Under the pieces are notes generated by a model. That model was not told the origin of the DNA and did not search any database. It saw only the letters and a program-made list of their open reading frames with translations. From Ruegeria sp. YS9 (GTDB lineage: Bacteria; Pseudomonadota; Alphaproteobacteria; Rhodobacterales; Rhodobacteraceae): a DNA stretch of 64,000 nucleotides. The DNA lies in contig NZ_CP102409.1 of NCBI RefSeq assembly GCF_024628725.1, positions 3,094,001 to 3,158,000 of the forward strand, given 5' to 3'. Made by a program: the position numbers and the translations under genes. Below, one piece after another: positions 27,702 through 37,255 of this stretch (position 1 is its first letter; each line of letters begins with the position of its first letter).

Positions 27702-28238
27702 ATGAAAGTCATCAAGCGCATCTTCGCAGGATTGGTCGTTTGCATTCTGGTTCTGGTCGCGGCTTCCTATCTGTTGCCAGGAAAGGCAGAAGTTTCGCGT
27801 AGCATTGCGATCGATGCGCCGCCAAAAGCCATCTTTCCTTACGTGAATTCGATGCAGGAAACCGAAAAGTGGTCTCCGTGGCTGCACCGCGATCCCGAAA
27901 CCAAACTGACCTATTCCGGCCCTGTCGCCGGGGTCGGGAACACTCTGAACTGGGCGTCGGATCACCCGCAGGTCGGCACGGGATCACAGAAAATCGTCGA
28001 GAGCGTGGAAAACCAACGGGTCAGAACGGCGCTTGATTTTGGTCCGATGGGTACTGCCGCAGCGTCCTTCATCCTCGAGCCTGACGGGGCGGGAACCAGA
28101 GTGACCTGGGGGTTTGACTCGGATCTGGGTCTCAACCCTATCTCCCGCTGGATGGGGGTGATGATGGATACATGGGTGGGCGAGGACTATGAACGTGGTC
28201 TGACAAATCTGAAGGAACTGGTTGAAACCCAAGGCTAG
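27702..28238 (+). CDS. SRPBCC (START-like) protein with N-terminal membrane anchor
   Basis: A 178-aa protein with a hydrophobic N-terminus (IFAGLVVCILVLVAASYLL) and a polyketide-cyclase/SRPBCC fold, shown by SRSIAIDAPPKAIFPYVNSM, the EKWSPWL motif and a C-terminal helix (DYERGLTNLKELVE). Members bind hydrophobic ligands; the specific ligand here is unknown. It converges with the next gene. Confidence 0.8.
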   Translation: MKVIKRIFAGLVVCILVLVAASYLLPGKAEVSRSIAIDAPPKAIFPYVNSMQETEKWSPWLHRDPETKLTYSGPVAGVGNTLNWASDHPQVGTGSQKIVESVENQRVRTALDFGPMGTAAASFILEPDGAGTRVTWGFDSDLGLNPISRWMGVMMDTWVGEDYERGLTNLKELVETQG

Positions 28239-28285
28239 GCCGCTTGTTTGTATGGAAGCATGCGGCGGTGTTCTTGACCGAAGTC

Positions 28286-29203
28286 CTAGCCCAGTCGAAA
28301 CCGGGCAAGCTTTCCCAGGTGATCGGATCCCATGAAGGGGCGCAGTTCTACCGTTCCGGTTGTGCCTTTGGGGAACAAAAGGTTGTCTATCGGCAATGGG
28401 ATTTTCCAACTGCCGAGGTTGTGGGTGTTCAGGACGGTTCCAAAGCTCTGGTTGTTTGCGGCCGCTCCGATCCGTCTGACGCTTTCGCCCCAAGGCACCA
28501 TGTTGAAATCCCCGGCAATCAGAACCGGCCCTTCAAGTTGGCTGATGCGGTCGGCAATCACCTGGCTTTGCCTGGACTGGTCGTAAGGAAATGGCCAGTT
28601 CAGATGAACTGATACGACCCAGATCAAATCACCGCCGGGCGCTTTGACCTGTAACCCCACAAGCCCATAACCTTGCAGACAGAATTCGGAGTTCTCGACG
28701 ATCGGCAAGGTCGTCAGGATAGCGACGTTTTGTTCAGGGCGGAATTCACAGATCGCCTTTTCGGGGTAATGCTCGAACAGGTTGCTCATGTACTTGCGAT
28801 TGTGGCTGGAGACTTCCTGCAACGTCACGATCTGTGCATTGGACTCAATGATGTCTTCGGCCAGTGAATACCGGGGCCAGGCTTTGCTCATGAGGTTCTT
28901 CTGGTACAGCGTCAGGCAGGATCCGTTGCAATCGTCCGAGGGCGCGGCAACGCTGGCGGCGATGGATCCAATGGCCGCCCCGGCAAAGACCAAGGTGGTC
29001 AATGCAAGAAATCTGGCACGCATGAAAAGAAGTATCACGGCGCAGGCCAGAAGCAGAACACCAGCCTGAGGACGGAGCAGAGCGATTGAATCTCCTACGG
29101 CAAAGACCTGCCCCGTAAAGCCGATGACGATCAGTGCCATCAGAACGCATGTGCATCCGATGGTCAGGGACTTGGCAATCCTGCGTCTGGTCGAAATGTG
29201 CAT
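28286..29203 (-). CDS. Membrane-anchored endonuclease/exonuclease/phosphatase-fold protein
   Basis: A 305-aa protein with three N-terminal membrane helices (about residues 12-80) and a periplasmic EEP domain. Catalytic motifs are TLQEVSSHN (metal Glu), SVHLNWP, AGDFNMVPW (Asp/Asn) and GSDHLGK (general-base His). The start at 29203 follows GGAAGAGGCAGGG; the longer frame adds 22 unsupported residues. The architecture resembles YafD/VanX-neighbour proteins of unknown substrate; nucleic acid, phosphoester or sphingomyelinase-like activity cannot be told apart. Confidence 0.85.
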   Translation of the reverse strand: MHISTRRRIAKSLTIGCTCVLMALIVIGFTGQVFAVGDSIALLRPQAGVLLLACAVILLFMRARFLALTTLVFAGAAIGSIAASVAAPSDDCNGSCLTLYQKNLMSKAWPRYSLAEDIIESNAQIVTLQEVSSHNRKYMSNLFEHYPEKAICEFRPEQNVAILTTLPIVENSEFCLQGYGLVGLQVKAPGGDLIWVVSVHLNWPFPYDQSRQSQVIADRISQLEGPVLIAGDFNMVPWGESVRRIGAAANNQSFGTVLNTHNLGSWKIPLPIDNLLFPKGTTGTVELRPFMGSDHLGKLARFRLG

Positions 29204-29487
29204 GCCCTGCCTCTTCCGCCTTGCACCGGGCAGTATTTTTTCCGGACTTCCGGCATCCGCCACGAACAAGGTTCAGTTTTAGGTGGCAAGCGTGTCTGGT
29301 TTTGTCAACAGCTTGGCGATTTTCAACGCGCGCAAGACTGTGCGGCTGCACAGGTTTCTTTCGAAGTTACAAGTAGAGGTGAAGTTTGACTGGCAGACGA
29401 GACTGAGAGCGAATCCGATTTGGGTGTTGATAGTCCTCTCTTGAGCCCAATCTGGACATTGACGAGCGGCTATGCGCACCGTGAAAC

Positions 29488-30678
29488 ATGTCGCTCACGG
29501 AAGATCTGAACCAAATTTTGGAAACTGTGCTGCCAACCGATCCCAGTTTTCGGAGGATCGAAAGGGCCGTGATGGACAGCTGTATTTGTGAAACCCGGCG
29601 ACACGCTTTGGAGGGCTCCATCGAAGCCTTCCTGATGTCAGCGATGCGTCTATTGGCACTTCCCGACAATGGGCACACACGGCTGATCCCGAACGATGCG
29701 ATCGAGGTGCTGCCGCTGAGGTTCGTGACCGTAGGGCGTTCCGTGCAACTCATCGGCGCGGCACCAGAGATAACCGCACCTCGAGGAGAGCTGATAGCGG
29801 TCAATGGCGCAGATCTGAGCCGGATTGAAGCCGCTGCTGAGCAGTTTCTGGCGGGAAGGCACCAAAGGAAACGGGTCATCGGACCGATTCTTTTGGCTTG
29901 GCCGTACGCTCTGGCACGTTTGGGTTTTGCGTCAGACAGCGGAACGACCGAGTATCGTCTGCGGGACGAAAATGGACAGATAACGAACCTGAAAGTGGCC
30001 AATGGACACACCGTTCCCGGATCCGCGCTGTACCCCAGAAACGAGCACGGCAAGGATGATCCCACCTGGCAGCCCGAGGCTTTTGTAGAGATAAAGAACT
30101 GGCAGGACCTTGGGCTATCAATTGCGTTGCCAAGCTTCTTCGATCCGAACGAAACTGCGCTGCTTGCAGGCATCTCAGCCGCTGGGGAACGCGTGCGCGC
30201 CTGCTCGAACAAACCGCTCTTGATCGACGTTCGCGGAAACACGGGGGGCGACTTTCTTCTAACGATGCCCTTGATCGACGCAATCTCGGAAAGTGCAATC
30301 AAGCAGATTGTTGTGCTTGTCGATAAATTCACGTTTTCCGCAGCGATCGTGTTTGTAGCCATCCTCAAACATCGATTGGGAAACAGGCTCACACTCATTG
30401 GAGAGGAGATGGGTGATGGCTTAACGTTCTTTGCAGAGGGCGGGTTGCTCGATCTGCCGGCCAGCAAAGCGGTCGTTCGATACTCATCAGCCTTTCACGA
30501 TTGGAAGAACGGAACGGCTGACGAAACCACCCCGCCCGAAGTTGCGCGCAAAATCGTAGCTGTAGGTGCACTGAATTTGGATTTGGAATGGGTCCAAGGG
30601 TCTGCGGCAGAGGATGCGCAAGGCGAGTTCCATCAACGTGTTCTCAAGAGCATGAGCAATTGGATAAACGACCGTTGA
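29488..30678 (+). CDS. S41-like (tail-specific protease fold) protein without signal peptide
   Basis: A 396-aa protein with features of S41 peptidases: DNGHTRL near residue 60, the substrate-binding LLIDVRGNTGGD (residues 244-255), and a nucleophile-like Ser284 in DKFTFSAAIVF. No PDZ domain and no signal peptide are seen, although most S41 proteins are exported. The ribosome site is weak and the 284 nt before it hold no gene, only AT-richer sequence. It may be an active cytoplasmic peptidase or a pseudo-enzyme, since the catalytic lysine cannot be assigned with certainty. Confidence 0.65.
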   Translation: MSLTEDLNQILETVLPTDPSFRRIERAVMDSCICETRRHALEGSIEAFLMSAMRLLALPDNGHTRLIPNDAIEVLPLRFVTVGRSVQLIGAAPEITAPRGELIAVNGADLSRIEAAAEQFLAGRHQRKRVIGPILLAWPYALARLGFASDSGTTEYRLRDENGQITNLKVANGHTVPGSALYPRNEHGKDDPTWQPEAFVEIKNWQDLGLSIALPSFFDPNETALLAGISAAGERVRACSNKPLLIDVRGNTGGDFLLTMPLIDAISESAIKQIVVLVDKFTFSAAIVFVAILKHRLGNRLTLIGEEMGDGLTFFAEGGLLDLPASKAVVRYSSAFHDWKNGTADETTPPEVARKIVAVGALNLDLEWVQGSAAEDAQGEFHQRVLKSMSNWINDR

Positions 30679-30722
30679 ATTCGCACGACGGTCGTCCAGC
30701 CCGCAAACCTGGCACTTATCAA

Positions 30723-30750
30723 AAAACCCGCTGAAAAATCAGCGGGTTTT
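30723..30750. terminator. Bidirectional terminator between S41-like gene and asd
   Basis: A perfect 12-bp inverted repeat (AAAACCCGCTGA / TCAGCGGGTTTT) with a 4-nt loop. The A/T tracts at both sides let it stop transcription of the two convergent genes. Confidence 0.9.
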
Positions 30751-30782
30751 CTGGTTTTCAGGCTTTGGCGAAAATCGGGATG

Positions 30783-31805
30783 TCAGCCCTTTTTCAGAAC
30801 CTCGCGGCCCAGAAGTTCCGCGATCTGCACCGCGTTCAGGGCGGCGCCCTTGCGCAGGTTATCGCTGACGCACCACAGGTTCAGACCGTTCTCGATGGTC
30901 GAATCCTGGCGGATACGGCTGATGAACGTGGCGAAATCGCCCGCGCATTCGATCGGTGACACGTAGCCACCCGCTTCGCGTTTGTCGATCACCATGATGC
31001 CCGGCGCTTCGCGCAGGATGTCGCGGGCTTCGTCTTCGTCCAGAAACTCTTCGAACTCGATGTTCACGGCCTCGGAATGGCCGACGAAAACCGGCACGCG
31101 GACGCAGGTCGCGGTAACCTTGATCGACGGGTCGACGATCTTCTTGGTCTCGACGACCATCTTCCATTCTTCCTTGGTCGAGCCGTCTTCCATGAAGACG
31201 TCGATCTGCGGGATGACGTTGAAGGCGATCTGCTTCTGAAACTTGTTCGGCGGCACGTCCGTTGTCGGGTTGTAGATCGCCTTGGTCTGATCCCAAAGCT
31301 CGTCCATGCCTTCTTTACCGGCGCCCGACACCGACTGGTAGGTCGAGACCACGACGCGCTTGATCTTGGCGCGGTCATGCAGCGGCTTGAGTGCCACCAC
31401 CATCTGCGCGGTCGAGCAGTTCGGGTTGGCGATGATGTTCTTGTTCTTGTAGTCGTGGATCGCCTGAGGGTTACATTCCGGCACGATCAGCGGAATGTCC
31501 GGGTCATAGCGATACAGCGACGAGTTGTCGATCACCACACAGCCAGCCGCAGCCGCCTTGGGGGCATAGGTCTTGGTTGCGTCCGAGCCGATGGCGAACA
31601 GGGCCATGTCCCAGCCGGTGAAGTCGAAGGTGTCGATGTCCTGGGTGGTCAGTGTCTTGTCGCCAAAGCTCACCTCGGTCCCCAGCGAACGACGGCTTGC
31701 CAGCACGGCAAGTTCATCGACCGGGAACTGGCGTTCCGCCAGGATGTTCAGCATTTCGCGGCCCACGTTACCCGTGGCGCCGGCGACAACGACGCGATAG
31801 CCCAT
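30783..31805 (-). CDS. asd: Aspartate-semialdehyde dehydrogenase
   Basis: A 340-aa Asd that reduces aspartyl phosphate to aspartate semialdehyde on the route to lysine, methionine and threonine. The NADP-binding start VVVAGATGNVGREML, the active-site cysteine in NIIANPNCSTAQMV and RVPVFVGHSEAVNIEFE (with the catalytic His) are all present. It stands alone, bounded by the terminator downstream. Confidence 0.97.
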   Translation of the reverse strand: MGYRVVVAGATGNVGREMLNILAERQFPVDELAVLASRRSLGTEVSFGDKTLTTQDIDTFDFTGWDMALFAIGSDATKTYAPKAAAAGCVVIDNSSLYRYDPDIPLIVPECNPQAIHDYKNKNIIANPNCSTAQMVVALKPLHDRAKIKRVVVSTYQSVSGAGKEGMDELWDQTKAIYNPTTDVPPNKFQKQIAFNVIPQIDVFMEDGSTKEEWKMVVETKKIVDPSIKVTATCVRVPVFVGHSEAVNIEFEEFLDEDEARDILREAPGIMVIDKREAGGYVSPIECAGDFATFISRIRQDSTIENGLNLWCVSDNLRKGAALNAVQIAELLGREVLKKG

Positions 31806-31900
31806 TTCATGTCTCCAATGTTAAGGACGCGCGTTCATAGCCGCGTTGCAGCGAAGAAAAAAGGGCTATCACGGGTGAATTGGCCGAATTGACGTCGATT

Positions 31901-32986
31901 TTAACCCGAATGCGCGTTTTCGCCTGTGTTCAGCAAAGACCGATAGACCCGCACGATGGCCTCGGCCTCACCTTCGATTCGAAAATGCTGCTCGACACGC
32001 TGTCTTGCGGCCTGACCGGATTGCACCAGCTTGTCCGGATCGCTCAACATCTGATCCAGTGCTTCGGCCAGTGCCCCGGCGTTGTCCTTTTCGATCAAGC
32101 GGCCGGTTTCCCCGTCCTCGATCTGGGCGCTGAACGCGCCAACCCCGTGGCAGGCGATTGCAGGCACGCCGGAAGCCATCGCCTCAAGCGGTGTGAGGCC
32201 GAACCCTTCGTGACGGGCCGGGGCCACGAACAGGTCAAGGGCGCGGTAGGTTTCAACGATCTCCTCCCAGGGACGCTCGCCCAGGAAGTGCAACCGGTCC
32301 GACAGACCGGCAGCTTTGAGTTTGGCCTCCTGTTCCCGTTGGAACGCTTCAAATTCTTTGGTGGCGCGCCCGGTGAATATGATGCTGGCGTCGGGATGGT
32401 TCGGCAGAACCTCGATCGCCGCATCCACCAGCAGATCGACGCCTTTCTGAGGTCGAATGCGCCCGAAACACCCGATCAAGGTCCCTTCTGGCAGCCCCAG
32501 TTTCTGCCGCAGGGCGGTTTTGTCCACGGCCGGGTGAAACAGTTCGGTGTTCACACCGTGCATGATGACGGTTGCGGGATGTTCCAGAAACGACGCCGCT
32601 TGCGGCGTTGTGGCGATCAGCGCATCCATCTTCGAGATCAGCCACTTGGTGAACCCCGAATGATTTCGTTGCGCAGCCGAAGTGAACAGCAGTTTCAGAT
32701 TGCGTCGCAGCACATGTTTCAGAAACAGACCCATCAGCATTTCGGTATTGCGCCGCGCATGCCACACCCGGGGCGTCCTGTTCGAAAGGAATGGAACTTT
32801 GATCAATCGGATGTGGGGCAGATCATCCGGCAGGCCGGGTCCCGTGGCAACGATCCCGATCATATGCTTCTGGATCGGCAGCAGGCGGATGACGGTTGTG
32901 GTGACGCCGGAGAGGCTGTGTTTCAGGTTCGGCGCTATAACCTCGATTTCCTGCACGGCTTGCTCCGCAATTGCTTCAATCCACAT
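31901..32986 (-). CDS. GT4-family glycosyltransferase, LpcC-like
   Basis: A 361-aa GT-B glycosyltransferase. IAPNLKHSLSGVTTTVIRL at the N-terminus resembles the lipopolysaccharide core mannosyltransferase LpcC of rhizobia; FGRIRPQKGVDLLVDAA and the E-x7-E motif in ARHEGFGLTPLEAMASG mark the nucleotide-sugar site. It probably adds a core sugar to lipopolysaccharide on the cytoplasmic face. It overlaps the upstream MFS gene by 11 nt. Confidence 0.85.
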   Translation of the reverse strand: MWIEAIAEQAVQEIEVIAPNLKHSLSGVTTTVIRLLPIQKHMIGIVATGPGLPDDLPHIRLIKVPFLSNRTPRVWHARRNTEMLMGLFLKHVLRRNLKLLFTSAAQRNHSGFTKWLISKMDALIATTPQAASFLEHPATVIMHGVNTELFHPAVDKTALRQKLGLPEGTLIGCFGRIRPQKGVDLLVDAAIEVLPNHPDASIIFTGRATKEFEAFQREQEAKLKAAGLSDRLHFLGERPWEEIVETYRALDLFVAPARHEGFGLTPLEAMASGVPAIACHGVGAFSAQIEDGETGRLIEKDNAGALAEALDQMLSDPDKLVQSGQAARQRVEQHFRIEGEAEAIVRVYRSLLNTGENAHSG

Positions 32987-34148
32987 TATCCCGGCTGAAT
33001 AGATAAATCACGCAACCGATGGCAAGGGTTACCGCAAAAAACCCGAATATCGCGGTGTAGGGCGCGGTTGTCCCGATCTCAGCGGTGGCGGCATGAATGC
33101 GCCCGGTGACAAATTGGGCAATGCCGACCCCTCCGATCCCGAAAAGGTTCAACAGGGTCACGCCTCGGCCCACCAGATGGGGGGGGACGAAGGCCCGCCC
33201 ATGGGCCATGATGACCGGAAAGCTGGCCCCGGTGAACCCAATGACGGCCAACAGCAGAACGGACAGCCATGTGGCATGGTCAATCCACACGCAAAGCAGG
33301 GTCAGCGCCACCACGCCCAGCACGTTGCCTGTGAAGATAACCCACTTCCGAGTGCCAAATACGCGATCCAGCGGTCCGTAGACAAAGGTACCGACAATCA
33401 TCGCAGACCCCATGACCAGTGTCGCGGTGCCGATCTGGGTGGTGCTGAGCCCGAAGACATCGTTCAGATACGGCCCGGCCCATAGCCCGCGCAGCGCGGC
33501 AGAGGGCGCATAGGCCACCAGCATCAAGGGCATGATCAGCCACAGTGCAGGCTCTTTCAACAGGTCCAGCAGCGTACCCTTGTGTTCCGTATCAACCTTC
33601 GCGGGATCACGCAGGCTCAGCCAAATACCCAAAGCAATCGCGGCAGATATCACGGCCAGCCCAACCATGGTGGCGCGCCATCCCATCCATTCGACAGCAA
33701 GCGCAGTCGGATAGGAGGCCACGAGATTGCCCACCGAGCCGACGCCCAGCATGACGGCGGCCAGTGTCGCGAATTTCGCGGGCGGGTATTCGCGGGCAAA
33801 GATGAAATAGGATGCCATCAGAACCGGAGAGCACCCGACGCCGATCAGGCCCATGGCAACGCTGACATGCAACGGTGAGGTCGCGACCGCAAAAATCGCG
33901 GATCCTCCTGCACCACCAACCAGAAGAAGCGCGGCTGCGGTCAGCCTGGGCCCAACCTTGTCCAGCGCCCAGCCAACCGGGATTTGCATTGCAGCGAACA
34001 CAAGAAACCAAAGGCCCGACGCAAAGGCCAGATCTTCGGGTGTGGCGCCGATGTCGCGTTCAAGATCCAGGCTGAGCACAGCCAGAAATGCACGGAAAAA
34101 CTGGCTGAGCACATAGCCCAGGCACAAAACCACCAAACCCGCCTGCAT
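32976..34148 (-). CDS. Major facilitator superfamily transporter
   Basis: A 390-aa MFS carrier with twelve hydrophobic segments. The loop 2-3 motif appears as GWALDKVGPRLT and there is a counterpart in the second half (YGPLDRVFGTRKW). No substrate can be assigned. It overlaps the glycosyltransferase gene, which could mean export of a surface precursor, but MFS and sugar transferase pairs are often coincidental. Confidence 0.85.
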   Translation of the reverse strand: MQAGLVVLCLGYVLSQFFRAFLAVLSLDLERDIGATPEDLAFASGLWFLVFAAMQIPVGWALDKVGPRLTAAALLLVGGAGGSAIFAVATSPLHVSVAMGLIGVGCSPVLMASYFIFAREYPPAKFATLAAVMLGVGSVGNLVASYPTALAVEWMGWRATMVGLAVISAAIALGIWLSLRDPAKVDTEHKGTLLDLLKEPALWLIMPLMLVAYAPSAALRGLWAGPYLNDVFGLSTTQIGTATLVMGSAMIVGTFVYGPLDRVFGTRKWVIFTGNVLGVVALTLLCVWIDHATWLSVLLLAVIGFTGASFPVIMAHGRAFVPPHLVGRGVTLLNLFGIGGVGIAQFVTGRIHAATAEIGTTAPYTAIFGFFAVTLAIGCVIYLFSRDNVD

Positions 34149-34289
34149 ATCCCGCCTCTTTTCCGCTCATCCGAAGGGAATGCTTGGCACGCAATGATGC
34201 AACGCACAAGCATGTGTACTATGTTTCAGTAGCAGGACTTGGGCCGCATTCCGGCTATCATTGTCAGAAGTCTGATTTCGAGGGGGAAA

Positions 34290-35432
34290 ATGAAAGACCT
34301 CCATTCTGCATTTTATGAAAACCTGCCCCTGTTGCGGGATTTCACCCGCCTGGCAGACCCGGCGCAGTTTTCGCCGGTGCCCGACGACTGGTTTCTGGGG
34401 GTCGCCGACATTGTCGATTCAACCGGCGAGATCGCGCGGGGACGATACAAAACCGTCAACACCGTTGGGGCTGCCGTAATCTCGGCGATGATAAACGCGA
34501 TGGACGGCAAGTTGTTTCCCTATGTCTTTGGCGGCGACGGGGCGGCGTTTGCGATCCCCCCCAGCGAAATTGAAGCAGCGCGGGATACTCTGTCAGCCAT
34601 GCGGCGCTGGGCGGAAGAAGAGTTTTCCATGCCGTTGCGTGCGGCGCTGGTGTCGGTGGCGGATATCCGAAAAGCAGGCAGGGACTTGCGCGTCGCTCGT
34701 TTTGCGCCCTCTTCCGGGGTGGATTATGCCATGTTCTCGGGCGGAGGCTTGGCCTGGGCCGAGGCAGAGATGAAAGCGGGCCATCACATGATCGCGCCTG
34801 CCGAACCGGGTGCGCAGCCGGACCTGACAGGCCTGTCATGCAGATGGTCAAACAGCCCGGCGCGGCACGGTCAGATCGTGTCACTGGTCGTTGAACCCAC
34901 TGCGTCGGCAACTGAACGCGACTTTGCCGACCTTGCGCAATCGGTTCTGTCCGCGTCAGAAGAGCTGGAGCGCGCAGGTCATCCGGTGCCTGTAAATGGT
35001 CCGCCCATGACGTGGCCGCCCCCCGGCCTCGACATTGATGCGCATGTTTCGCGCAACGGGCGGAATTTGTTTCTGCACAAGCTCGTTCTTCTGTTTCAGA
35101 ACCTGCTGATCGCGATATTGTTCAAAACACGCAAGAAGCTGGGACAGTTCGAACCCGAACACTACAGGACGATGGTCAGCAGCAATGCCGATTTCCGCAA
35201 GTTCGATGACGGCCTGAAGATGACGTTGGATTGTGACCCGGCCACTTTGCGACAGATCGAACACTTGCTGAAAGAAGCGCGCGGGCGCGGCAAAATCCGA
35301 TACGGTCTGCACGTGCAGGACGAGGCGATGATGACCTGTTTCGTCCCGTCGGCCACACGGGACGATCATGTGCATTTCGTCGACGGTGCCTCGGGCGGAT
35401 ACGCCCAAGCCGCAGCGGCCATGGTCCGTTGA
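34290..35432 (+). CDS. DUF3095 protein with cyclase-like motifs
   Basis: A 380-aa protein of the DUF3095 type. The start at 34290 is set by GAGGGGG 3 nt upstream. The N-terminal domain contains GVADIVDSTGEIA (residues 37-49) and YVFGGDGAAFAIP (78-90), which look like the two metal-binding loops of class III nucleotide cyclases and GGDEF proteins. The C-terminal part has a hydrophobic, possibly membrane-contacting stretch (FLHKLVLLFQNLLIAILF). The family function is unknown; a cyclase-related fold is my inference. Confidence 0.75.
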   Translation: MKDLHSAFYENLPLLRDFTRLADPAQFSPVPDDWFLGVADIVDSTGEIARGRYKTVNTVGAAVISAMINAMDGKLFPYVFGGDGAAFAIPPSEIEAARDTLSAMRRWAEEEFSMPLRAALVSVADIRKAGRDLRVARFAPSSGVDYAMFSGGGLAWAEAEMKAGHHMIAPAEPGAQPDLTGLSCRWSNSPARHGQIVSLVVEPTASATERDFADLAQSVLSASEELERAGHPVPVNGPPMTWPPPGLDIDAHVSRNGRNLFLHKLVLLFQNLLIAILFKTRKKLGQFEPEHYRTMVSSNADFRKFDDGLKMTLDCDPATLRQIEHLLKEARGRGKIRYGLHVQDEAMMTCFVPSATRDDHVHFVDGASGGYAQAAAAMVR

Positions 35433-35436
35433 GCGG

Positions 35437-36207
35437 TTAGTCGGCTTTCCATCGTGCGGCGAGATCACGTGCCGTTTGCGTCAGCAGCATCACATCAATG
35501 CCAACCGCCAAAAACTGTGCGCCCATATCCAGATATGCCTGACGGGCCTCGTCATTTGTGGCCAGAATGCCCGGCGCTTTGCCTGCGGCCTTGATCCGGG
35601 TCAGTGCATCGCCGATAACCGCTCGCACCTCGGGCGCCGCACTGTTGCCCTGATGGCCCATATCGGTCGACAGATCGGCAGGGCCAATGAATACGCCATC
35701 CACGCCGTCAACCTCCAGAATGTCGTCCAGAGCAGCCATTCCGGCGCGGGTTTCAACCTGCAACAACAGGCAAATCTCCTTATCTGCGGTCTGAATATAA
35801 TCTCCGACCGATCCGTACATCGTCGCCCGCGATGCCATCGCGCCCACGCCGCGGACACCGGCGGGGGGATAGCGGCAGGCCCGAACCAGCTCTTGCGCCT
35901 GCGCGGCGCTTTCCACGATCGGAACCAGAATGGTCTGAGCACCCGCATCCAGAACCATCTTGATCAGCCAAGTCTCACCCACGGGGACCCTCACAACCGC
36001 ATGAGAATTGCTTGCTTCAAGGGCCAGAAGCTGGTCCCGGATCGACCGGATATCGTTAGGGGCATGCTCTCCATCGATTACCAGCCAATCAAAGCCCGCG
36101 GTTCCCATCATCTCGGCCGCTGCGGGCTCCGCAAAGCTCATCCAGCACCCGATCTGCATTTCTCCCTTTTTTAGAGCCTGTTTGAACGCGTTCTGCTGCG
36201 CAGCCAT
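35437..36207 (-). CDS. hpaI: HpcH/HpaI-type class II aldolase
   Basis: A 256-aa aldolase. The start at 36207 has AAAAGGAAA before it. Catalytic features of HpaI are present: the histidine in VIDGEHAPND, the metal ligands in LLQVETRAG (Glu) and FIGPADLSTDMG (Asp), and RVPVGETWLIK. HpaI splits 4-hydroxy-2-oxoheptanedioate into pyruvate and succinate semialdehyde in the homoprotocatechuate pathway, though family members are promiscuous. It is divergent from hpaR, which fits regulation from the shared 233-nt region. Confidence 0.88.
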   Translation of the reverse strand: MAAQQNAFKQALKKGEMQIGCWMSFAEPAAAEMMGTAGFDWLVIDGEHAPNDIRSIRDQLLALEASNSHAVVRVPVGETWLIKMVLDAGAQTILVPIVESAAQAQELVRACRYPPAGVRGVGAMASRATMYGSVGDYIQTADKEICLLLQVETRAGMAALDDILEVDGVDGVFIGPADLSTDMGHQGNSAAPEVRAVIGDALTRIKAAGKAPGILATNDEARQAYLDMGAQFLAVGIDVMLLTQTARDLAARWKAD

Positions 36208-36440
36208 ATTGTTTCCTTTTGTTGCAAAACCTTCGGCGCGACGTAGTCGCGAAAGTGGCCGTTTCCTCATCTTCTTCCGTGGCACGAAATTGTCCAGTTT
36301 TAATGCAATATGGCGTCATCGGATCGACGGCGGCAAGGGCGCGTCACGCAAGGGTGGCGACATTCCGGCGGTTCTTTTGCTTCAAACCGAAAACTGAGGG
36401 TTCCCTTGCGTAAATCACGGATTTCGGCGATAATTTTGGC

Positions 36441-36875
36441 ATGACCGACGACCTCCCACTGACGTCGCGATCTTTGCCTATTGCGCTTTTGCGGGCGCGG
36501 GAAAAGGTTATGGGACCCATCCGAGCAATGCTGGCCGACGCCGGTGTCACCGAACAGCAGTGGCGCGTATTGCGGGTTTTGAATGAAGAAGGCCCGCAGG
36601 AGCCCACGCATATTGCCGAACGCGCCTGTCTATTGTTGCCAAGCCTGACACGGATATTGCAGAAGTTGGAGCATCGCGGCCTGATCTCCCGACGATGCCA
36701 TCCAGCGGACCGGCGTCGCCAGATTGTCGAGATCGGCGAGCGTGGCGTTCAGATCATTCACGCCAATCAGCCCGCCAGCATGGCGCAGGCGGAACGCATT
36801 CGGTCCCGCCTGGGGCCGGAAAAACACGAACTGTTGCTGGACCTTCTGAACGAGTTGAACGACCTGGATACCTGA
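36441..36875 (+). CDS. hpaR: MarR-family regulator HpaR
   Basis: A 144-aa MarR winged-helix regulator. The start MTDDLPLTSRSLPIALLRARE, the recognition region HIAERACLLLPSLTRILQKLE and the wing SRRCHPADRRRQIVEI match HpaR, repressor of homoprotocatechuate degradation genes. It lies between hpaI, read away from it, and the FAH-family gene downstream. The latter is now separated by an insertion sequence. The ligand is expected to be an aromatic acid. Confidence 0.88.
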   Translation: MTDDLPLTSRSLPIALLRAREKVMGPIRAMLADAGVTEQQWRVLRVLNEEGPQEPTHIAERACLLLPSLTRILQKLEHRGLISRRCHPADRRRQIVEIGERGVQIIHANQPASMAQAERIRSRLGPEKHELLLDLLNELNDLDT

Positions 36876-37255
36876 TGCCGGTCGCAAAACACTTGTGTCA
36901 TCTGCCAGGACCCCGCCGGAGATTCTAGGGGCGATCTCCGACGGGGTGGCCAGACTTGGATTTGGGTTAGGCCTGGCCTGAGGCCGGTTGCGTCACGCCT
37001 TGCCTGACGGTCCGGCCTGCGCATCGGAGTATATGGCGAGCCGGAAATGTGGCTCTGATTAGGGCTATTTGGCCTTTGGGGGAAAGGCCTTGCACCCATG
37101 CTCTCCGAAACAGACTTGGGCAATTGCCGAACGAAAACCGGTCCCGCAAGGGATGACTTTGCGTCATACTGGCCGAATGTACCCGCATGCGCGGTGTTTT
37201 GCTGCCTTCGCACCCCTCAAGATGGATGCACCCTGCAATTCCAATTCAAAACCTA
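36876..37255. other. Gene-free stretch between hpaR and the insertion sequence
   Basis: No convincing coding frame is seen in these 380 nt. Near the left end is a 13-bp hairpin (36911-36946). The rest has unbiased base use and short frames only. It may be the decayed start of a gene or spacer that was interrupted by the insertion sequence; the matching 230 nt on its other side (38088-38317) also lack a recognisable gene. Confidence 0.5.
36911..36946 (+). terminator. Hairpin downstream of hpaR
   Basis: Inverted repeat CCCCGCCGGAGAT / ATCTCCGACGGGG, 13 bp with one mismatch and a 10-nt loop, 35 nt after the hpaR stop. No T-tract follows, so termination is not certain. Confidence 0.5.
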
